The notes under the pieces were generated by a model. The model saw only the letters and a program-made list of their open reading frames with translations, searched no databases and was not told the origin of the DNA. Shown one piece after another: positions 56,837 through 64,000 of a DNA stretch of 64,000 nucleotides (the first letter of the stretch is position 1; each line of letters begins with the position of its first letter). This DNA comes from Bombardia bombarda (Eukaryota; Ascomycota; Sordariomycetes; Sordariales; Lasiosphaeriaceae): assembly GCA_030512295.1 (NCBI GenBank), contig JAULSR010000002.1:4774001-4838000 (forward strand), in the 5' to 3' direction. The position numbers were made by a program, and so were the translations under genes.

Positions 56837-58341
56837 ATGGCTTCCACACCTGTCAACGCGCTCATGTCGGCGCAAAAGACGGGTGATTCAGGCCTGCAAG
56901 CAGCCCTGCACCCGCTGCCCCTCCTCGAAATCTCCGACTACATCACACGGAGCCACCAGCGAGGCTACAAGGGTGCCATCGTCGGCGCCCTCATGGGCCA
57001 GCAGAATGGCCGCGAAATCACCATCGAGCATAGCTTCACCTGCAAAACTGCAAAGAAACCCCAGGGTTTCTACGAGCTGGATGAGGACTGGTTTCTCGCC
57101 CGTCTTGAGCAGAGTCAGTAAATCCTTGCCACCACTACCACTACCACCACCACCACCACCACCACTACCAACACTACCACTTAAAGTGAAGGAATACTGA
57201 CACGAAAGCTCTCCCACCCAGTGCGAAATGTTCACAAGAACCCCCCGCTCGATCTAGTCGGCTGGTACGCACTTGTGCCCAAGGAAGGCCCAACCCCCTC
57301 CACATCCCCATCCACATGCAGTTCATCGCCCAGAACGAATCCGCCATCCTGCTGGGCTTCCACATCGAGGGCGTCCTGCGCCCCGTCGCCGGCGACCCGC
57401 TGCCCCTCACAATATACGAGAGTAACCTTGAAGCGGACGACAGCAGCGACAGCAGTGCCAAGGATGAAGCCTCAGCCACCGCCGCCTCCGCCGCCGTCAA
57501 GAGCAGCGGCGAGGATAAGGAGATGAAGGACTCGGAAGCCCCGGCCAAGATGGTGCTCAAGTTCCGCGAGCTTCCCTACACGACCGAGACGGGCGAGGCC
57601 GAGATGATTGCCATGCAGTTCATCCGCGAGGGCGGCGCCTACGCCACGGCCGACGACAAGCGAATCATGGAGCAGTTTGACAGGAAGATTGCCATCGACG
57701 ACGGCAAGGGCAAGCGGCGCGCCGTTACGCAGGAGGAAACCAAAGCGCGGACGACAAAAACAGCAGCATCAGCAGCAGGAGGATTATCGTCTTCCACATC
57801 AACATCAGCAGGAGCATTCACAACAGACCCATCCGCCACATCCACATCATCATCTGCCAACAACAACACCAGATCAAACCGCGCCGCCAACCTCACTAAG
57901 CCAGAGGCCGAGTACATGTCAGCCCTGCAGGCAAAGTACAGCGCCATCAAGATGATGAAATCGCGCGTCGACCTCATCGTCGCCTACCTCGAGCGGCTGC
58001 CCCCAGACTTTGTCTCTGGCAGCAACAGCAACGGCGGCCAAACAATAACATCCGCAAAGGGCAAGGGAACAACCCAGCGGCAGAAACAGTACACCACCCC
58101 GTCTCACAACATCCTACGTCAGATCCAGGCCCTCGTCACCAACATCGAGCTCGCCACCCCGACGCAGAGAGAAGGCAGCAGCGCCGCATCCACCACACTG
58201 GAGAAGGAGATCCTGCAGGAGACCAACGACGTGAACCTCGTCGCGCTCATCTCGGATGTGCTGTCCAGCGTCAGCGACGTGAGAGAGCTGGGCAAGAAGT
58301 TTGCCGTGGTCGAGGCGCAGAAGAACCAAAAAGCAAGGTAG
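56837..58341 (+). CDS. csn6: COP9 signalosome subunit 6 (MPN-domain), with one apparent frame break
   Basis: Exon 1 is 56837-57113 and exon 2 is 57222-58341, split by a 108-nt GT-AG intron carrying a CAC-rich run. With one added base the product is 465 aa. CSN6 is an MPN protein without its own metal site that pairs with CSN5 in the COP9 signalosome, which removes Nedd8 from cullins and so tunes SCF ligases. Recognisable parts: LHPLPLLEISDYITRSHQRG and GAIVGALMGQQNGREITIEHSF (MPN start), DLVGWYALVPKEGPTP, and SAIKMMKSRVDLIVAYLERL in the C-terminal helical part. The C5 run at 57294-57298 separates GPTP from the conserved LHIPIHMQF-IAQNESA; one more C restores the frame. Two Ser/Thr/Ala-rich insertions (about residues 200-225 and 295-330) make it longer than animal CSN6 (327 aa in human). 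Confidence 0.92.
57294..57298 (+). other. apparent -1 frame break in csn6 (C5 run)
   Basis: Upstream, MRNVHKNPPLDLVGWYALVP is in one frame; downstream, MQFIAQNESAILLGFHIEGV is in the -1 frame. No intron signals lie between them. Confidence 0.75.
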
Positions 58342-59896
58342 GTGTAGCAGCACCATGGGGCGATCGGCGGGGCCGTTGGTGGTCGCGGTGGGCTGATGCA
58401 ATTTGATGCCGAGGGGGGGATGGATTATGCCCGGGGTGGTGGTGGGCTGGGTGACTTTTTACGGTAGGTGTGGTGGGTGGATGTGTGTGTGGAGAGGTGT
58501 AGTGTAGTGGAATGAGAATCACGAGTAGAGAATAAATAAATAGCTAAGGAATCACATGATGATGAAATAAAAGGCAAATAGATGCGAAGGCGCTATCTTT
58601 TTGGTGGTTTTGTTTGAGCAATATCAGTTTGTGTTGACGGAAGAATATTCACCATGTTTTCTTGATAAACACATATAAGTCACAATCCATACGCATATGC
58701 ACACCCAGACCAGACTCACCCACAAACACATCTTTTTCTGCATTGTTCATTGTGAATGAATATCGTCTTTTGTTTCAAAAGATCTATTTTATAAAGCAAA
58801 CGCTTCCCGCTTTGAAAGCACCGCCACCGTCACCTCATGGATAGATACAATGTTTTACATATAGACTGCATAACAAAATATAAAGCGTGTTTTCCTGGTT
58901 TGGGGGTATCGTCGTGTCGTTTCTTCCTTCTCTTTAAAAAGGTTGCATTGATTGGTGGGGTATCTTAATTGTCGCTCGCACCGAGTCACTGTCGCACACG
59001 GACGACAGCGGCAGACATTTAGGTGGATAAACGGATTCCTATCAAGAGTGATGACCGTTGTGGTAGGCGATAAATAGAGATTTGGGTGCGTTATGGGTCA
59101 ATTATTTGGCGGCGGGACTACATCTGGGCAGTAGAAGTGATGTGAAGGGAGAAGACGAGGGTGAAGATATTCATCTCCTCCCCATTGACAGACGGCTAGG
59201 GGGTGTCCGTTCATTCATTTATCCAGACCCGATATGTTCATGATTTGGACTGGTATTGATGGATGATGACCAGACGATGCGATGGATGGAAACAAGTGAT
59301 CTCGAGTATTTCTCCACTGTAAGATGACTTGTCTGTCTTGCATTCACAAAATGGCAAATGTCGCTGGCGGTAGTAGAAGAGGATATTCCACGAGGTAGGT
59401 ATAATAATCAAGCATGATGATTTTCGTCGACGGTTGACTTGACTTGAAGGGGGGTTGGATGGAGAGGGAGAGAGCGCGGCCCAGATTTCTAAGCGGGTCT
59501 TGTTATAGGTGCTCTCCCCCTTTCTTCCTCATCTCTCTCCCCAAAACGCAAAACACACGAATCCGATGCCGCTGACGTGAAATGTAGTATGATCCTAAAC
59601 CTCCCAATCTGACTGAGTTGCGACCACGTTCTTCTTCCTCTCTTTCTCTTCGCTGTATCCCGTAGAAATGTGGCCCAAAATTGATACCAAGCTATGCCTC
59701 ATCTTGTACTTCTTTCTTTCCTTGTCTTTTCTGTCCATTTATCTTTTATTGTTTCTTCCCCGTTTGTCTTTCAATTTCCCCACTGCATTCCCCATCTCGC
59801 CATCGTCTGCTGCTCAACTCTCCCTCCATGCCCATTCGCATGTCCATATCCATATCCCCAGCCCCTGTATCCCTCATCGTCGCCGGCCCCGTTATA
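58342..59896. other. 1.55-kb convergent intergenic region
   Basis: Between the stops of csn6 (+) and tho2 (-). A few short frames lack bias. A pyrimidine-rich zone lies at 59620-59900. No gene, repeat or RNA gene was recognised. Confidence 0.5.
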
Positions 59897-62800
59897 CTAA
59901 CGCCGCGGCCGCTTGTCCTGATGACTCCCTGCAGAATCGACATTGCCGCCCTCGCTCCTCCGCTTCCTCCCTCTATCGTCACCCCTCATATCACTACCGC
60001 CACCGCGTTCATCGCTGCCTCCTCCGCCACTGCTGGCCCCACCTGGTCTTGACCTTGACTCTCTCGGCGCCCCATTACCACGCGAGGATCCACTTCGACC
60101 AGAGTAGTCTTCTATTCCACCACGGCCGCCGTGAGCGCTGTGAGCGCCATGAGCGCCATGAGCACCGTGAGCGCCGTGAACGCCGTCACTCCTACCCATC
60201 GGCATAGCATCATTCCTCGGGCCTAATGGGCCCTCGGTTCTATGACTGCGATGCGTGTGTGTCGACTCACGGGGGGGTGCCATATCTCTAACGGCCCCAC
60301 CAGCACCTAGAACCGAGTCCCTATTGCTGCCTATCGATTCGCGTAGCGACGATGGCCGTCTTGGCACTCCGAGATCCCGCTCTCCACCACTTCGGACATC
60401 GATAGGAGCGCCCGCTACTGTTGGGTTGCTTCTACGCTCCCTGTAATCGCGTGACTCTTTACCTTCGCGATCTCTATCAGGGGTGCGCTCGCGGCTACTC
60501 CGTCTGGAAGGCCGGTTGCTCCGATCAGACCGATGATGGTCTCGACGACTGCTGCGATCATGTTCTCCTCTGCTGGACGACTCGTAATCAGCACTGCCAT
60601 TGGGGGCCCCGCGACCATCGCGACTATCACCAACAACCTGGATCGGCTCGGGCCCACGCGGTGCACGGTCAGAGCTTATGTCTCGCCGAGAGCTATCTCT
60701 GATTGGATCTGGGCGCTCGTGGATGGGTGTTGTCACGGGAGATGAACCGGCGAGAACCTGTGCATCGGATCCTGCTAGATTGGTACGCGATCGGCTCATG
60801 CGGAGAGTGCTTGGACCACGACCACTGTCGGCCGAGGCCTTCTCAAGTGTGTTCTGAATACCCCGAAGTTGACGACTTCCGCCAGGTCTCATTCGGTCAT
60901 TTGAGGCGGCCGGGCCTGTAGGAGTTGGAAAGTCGTTGATGGGCCCAGTGGGAGGCGGCCGTGTGGCAGAGCTTGGCGCCGACATTGGGGGCCTGTCGGG
61001 AGTAGTGATGGGCAGCCGAGAATGCGAGGAATGAGAATTCGCTGAGGATTGTGGAGGACCACCCGGCACAATCTGATTCAGACGGTCTGGGTGAACGCCA
61101 GATGGAGCAGGCGGCGGGGGTGGAGGCGGTTGTTGTATATTCGCATTCGGCTGTATATGGCGGATCCTGTCTGGGTGGATACCGACTGCGGCCGTAGGAC
61201 CGTTGGTTGTTGGCGAGTTCGCATTACCACCTCCACTACCGCCATCAAATTGTCCACGTCGCGGTCGCTGAGAGGAAGGCCCCGTGGGGGGGTGGCGGTC
61301 AGGAGACGGAGGATGGATAGGATCCAGACCAGAGAAGCGGTTGTCAGGCCGCATCGGGGGCCCATTGGCAGAACCGATTCTAGCGGTATTTCTACCACGA
61401 CCGCGCGGACCCGATGGCGGGCCAGCTGGAATGTCAACAACGGATAGGGTGGCGGTCAGGCGGCCGTAGTTTGGGTCTTGCTGGCCAAGCCTGCCGGGGT
61501 CATGGTCCGGCCCGCGTGGCGGTTGGCCGGTGAAAGCTGCATCTCTGGGGCCGGCTACTCTATCGCCATCTCGTTCCACAATCCGACCCGCTCGTGGATG
61601 TGCCGGTGTGCTGTCCGAATGTCCGTCACGGCTGGAACTGTGATAGTCCGAGTGACGATGCCGACCACCACCACCGTGACGGTCATCTCGCGTATTGTCA
61701 GCTTGAGGGGCGCTTGGAATGACCTGGTCGATGGGCCTTGGTGACTGAACTCGCCCACTGCGATCACGGGGAGGAGCATCTCTCGAAACAGGTCGTCCCT
61801 GAGGCTCTCGCTTATCGTTGTTGATAAGCGCAGCTCTGGCCGGATTGATTATTTCCGGCCGATCAGCCTCAGCAAGCAGTCTCGCACGCTCAGGGTTGAT
61901 GAGAGGCTCTTGTGCATCGTTCTGTGGCGCGGCAACAGCTGGCGGGGTGGAAGCCGCAGGCTCTCTTGACCGAGAATCGTGACGAAGGGAGCTGTGGGAA
62001 GGCCTCTCTCGGAGAGGGCGGCCATCTCGGTCTGCAGCGTGCACGTGCTCGTTCCACCGGGGCGGCTGTTCTGGCCGGTTGGGCCATTCTCTCTCCCCTG
62101 GGCGGCCCGAATCACGCATAACCGGGTCGACAGGGCGCCTATCAGGTGCAGGGAAATCCCGGGGCCTATCCAGACGCGCAGTCTCTGGCGCTCGATAGTC
62201 TCTAGTTTCCCTGACATGGGAAGGAGGTTCACGGATATCCCGCTGGTGAAGCTCCCGTGCGTCGCGAGGTTCTCTGGGAGTATATTCGCGAGAATCTCTG
62301 GGTGGTAGCGGTTCCCGAGGCGGCACCTCCCGAGTCGGCGGTTGGTCTCTGGTTGGTGGTACTGCGTTCCTGTTGGGAAGCGGCGCGTCCCCCCTTCTCT
62401 CATGGTGCACCTGTCCAAATCTATCCGTGTTGAATCTCTCAGGGATAGGCACATCGGGCCTGCTGGGCAGCTCTGGTCGACTTGGGAGACTATGGCTACC
62501 AGGTGGGAGCGTCGTGAACTTGGAAGATTCAGATCGACCTCCCGAGGCTGGGACTGGCAACGCAGAAGCAGGCTTCGGGGTGGCAGGTTTGTTCTGAGCA
62601 CTAACATCCTTGGAAGATTCCTTGGAAGACAACGATGGCCTAGCCGAGGAAGGCTCCCTAACTCTTCCATTCAACCCCCCCTTGTCAGCTCTCGCAGTCT
62701 TGCTGCTATCCTTGACTTCTCCATCCTCTACCTCAGCAGCAGACTGATTTCGCCCGGATGAAGGTTTGAACTCTGGTACAGAAGCACGAAGTTGCGAGTG

Positions 62801-64000
62801 AGTAGGCACACTGGATGCTCTATTTTCGTCTCGGGAGTCGCCCGTCTACGATCGGTTAGGTTCATGTTCTCTGCAGGGTTGGATTAATAGGTGTACTTAC
62901 CGTCCCCGGTCTGAATGCCTGCACAAGGATCCACTTCGATTTCCTCTTCTGAAGTTCTGAGAAGGCTGTCTGGGCCGTTACCGCGAGATCGACACGATGG
63001 CCATGTTCAGAGTCGGGACCGTTCTTGGACTCGCGGTCTGTAATAGTCTTGAGTTGCTCAAGAAATTTGTCCGCCATGAAGTTGATTGCCGGGAAAAAGT
63101 CGATGACTGCCTTGAGAACAGTGATGGCATTCCGAATATGCATCCACTCCATGCCATTGAGACAAGACCTCAATGCCGTATTCAATTCCTTATGCCAACG
63201 AAAGAGGAGATCCTGGAATGCGCCGTGTTCGATGAAGGCTGTTGGCTTTCCGTCCGCGAAAGCGGTAGCGAAGCCCAGGTATTGCCTCGTCTTTTTTCCT
63301 TGTAGATCCTTAGTTCCTAGAGCTTCTTTCTCATAAGCGCTCTTGTCGCCGTGCCATTTTGATAGGTCACTGAGGATGCTCTTCAAGAAACGCCCCAGAT
63401 GCTCAGCCTCTCGGACTGTGCAAGTGAAGATGATGGCACGTAGTCTGTTGTGGTTGAAGAGTCGATCATAGAGAGACATGAGCTTGAATCCTGGCGCCGA
63501 AAACTCGTGAAGGAACTTGATGAGCCTGAAGCAATAGTCTGCATCCAACTGCGAGAGCTGTAGACGGGGAAGGATACACTCCTCGAGGAGGGCATCCGAG
63601 GTTGCATCCACTTTCATTATATCAGCCGGAAACCATGAGGCGAGCTGCTTCGCAATCTGCAGCCTGGTTTTGGAGAACCGCTCAAGTTCTCGGTTGTTTT
63701 CGTTAAGGAGAAGTCTCTGTCGGTCTAAAATCTCGTTCCGCTTATCTGTCTTTTTGTTCATACCGGGTCGTGACATGTCGGATCTATCCTTCATCACATC
63801 CTCGGCTAGCTTTCTAAGTCTTGAACTCTCGGCAATGTAGCTTTCTTGCGGAAACGCAAGGTCTCCAAGCTGCATGGCCCAGAAGAACACATAGCAGACT
63901 GGACTAAGATATCGACGAGTACTTTCAGATAAGATGCTCGGAATCTCGTCAATGAGCGGTTGAAGAGCGTCCGCCAGTGGATCTGCCTTTCGCACAACCC
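59897..64000 (-). CDS. tho2: THO complex subunit 2 (THOC2/Tho2), C-terminal part, runs off the right edge
   Basis: Two exon pieces are visible, 62901-64000 (continues past the window) and 59897-62845, joined by a 55-nt GT-AG intron in phase 0 with a CTAAC branch site; about 1349 codons are present. THO couples transcription to mRNA export and limits R-loops in the nucleus, and Tho2 is its scaffold. The first part is the conserved Tho2 helical domain (SESTRRYLSPVCYVFFWAMQ; SWFPADIMKVDATSDALLEE; CILPRLQLSQLDADYCFRLI; DKFLEQLKTITDRESKNG). The second is about 980 residues of disordered, Arg/Asp/Pro/Ser-rich tail, with REPRDARELHQRD-like blocks, a P8 run, and HGA repeats near the end (VHGAHGAHGAHGAHSAHGG); it ends in a basic KRPRR. 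The basic tail is the family's RNA/DNA-binding region. Such a long tail is usual for filamentous fungi. Confidence 0.92.

Overview
The window is nuclear DNA of a filamentous ascomycete (Pezizomycotina, most likely a Sordariomycete; species not determinable here). The evidence is many short spliceosomal introns (about 55-155 nt, GTRNGT donors, CTRAY-like branch sites), strong C/G-ending codon bias in the exons, and eukaryotic gene families typical of this group. There is no sign of operons, plasmids, CRISPR arrays, rRNA or a convincing tRNA.

Layout: 0.6-1.9 kb (+) a membrane-anchored GILT-family protein, whose 3' coding end overlaps the 3' coding end of the scavenger decapping enzyme DcpS (1.9-3.0 kb, -). 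3.6-5.0 kb (+) an F-box-like protein with C-terminal 13-residue repeats. 7.5-9.1 kb (-) an uncharacterised 513-aa protein. 9.1-19.3 kb is a 10-kb gene desert. 19.3-23.6 kb (-) tubulin-folding cofactor D. 24.2-25.5 kb (-) a secreted GH76 alpha-1,6-mannanase. 25.5-41.9 kb is a 16-kb gene-poor stretch with microsatellites, homopolymers, an AT-rich segment, a 53-codon triple-CxxC mini-protein gene (33.7 kb), one weak two-exon orphan, one long orphan open frame and one coding-like island. 41.9-47.5 kb (-) the inositol pyrophosphate synthase Asp1/Vip1. 48.5-51.8 kb (+) the ribosome-biogenesis factor Utp21. 52.3-54.5 kb (-) a seven-exon amino-acid permease. 55.6-56.0 kb (+) a Cys-rich small protein. 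56.8-58.3 kb (+) COP9 signalosome subunit 6. 59.9-64.0 kb (-) the C-terminal part of THO complex subunit 2, running off the right edge.

The recognisable genes are mostly housekeeping: mRNA decay (DcpS), mRNA export (THO2), rRNA processing (Utp21), microtubule assembly (cofactor D), inositol pyrophosphate signalling (Asp1), cullin deneddylation (CSN6), cell-wall remodelling (GH76) and amino-acid uptake. They are not a pathway cluster.

Points that stand out: (1) three conserved genes (cofactor D, CSN6 and probably the Asp1 N-terminus) are each interrupted by apparent one-base losses in G/C runs, always in the same direction, which looks like consensus error more than gene death; (2) Asp1 has a 22-nt microexon flanked by a GC-AG intron; (3) the 53-aa mini-protein in the desert; (4) a TAGGTACC-like motif that recurs in non-coding DNA. 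I did not find a clearly new multi-gene system.
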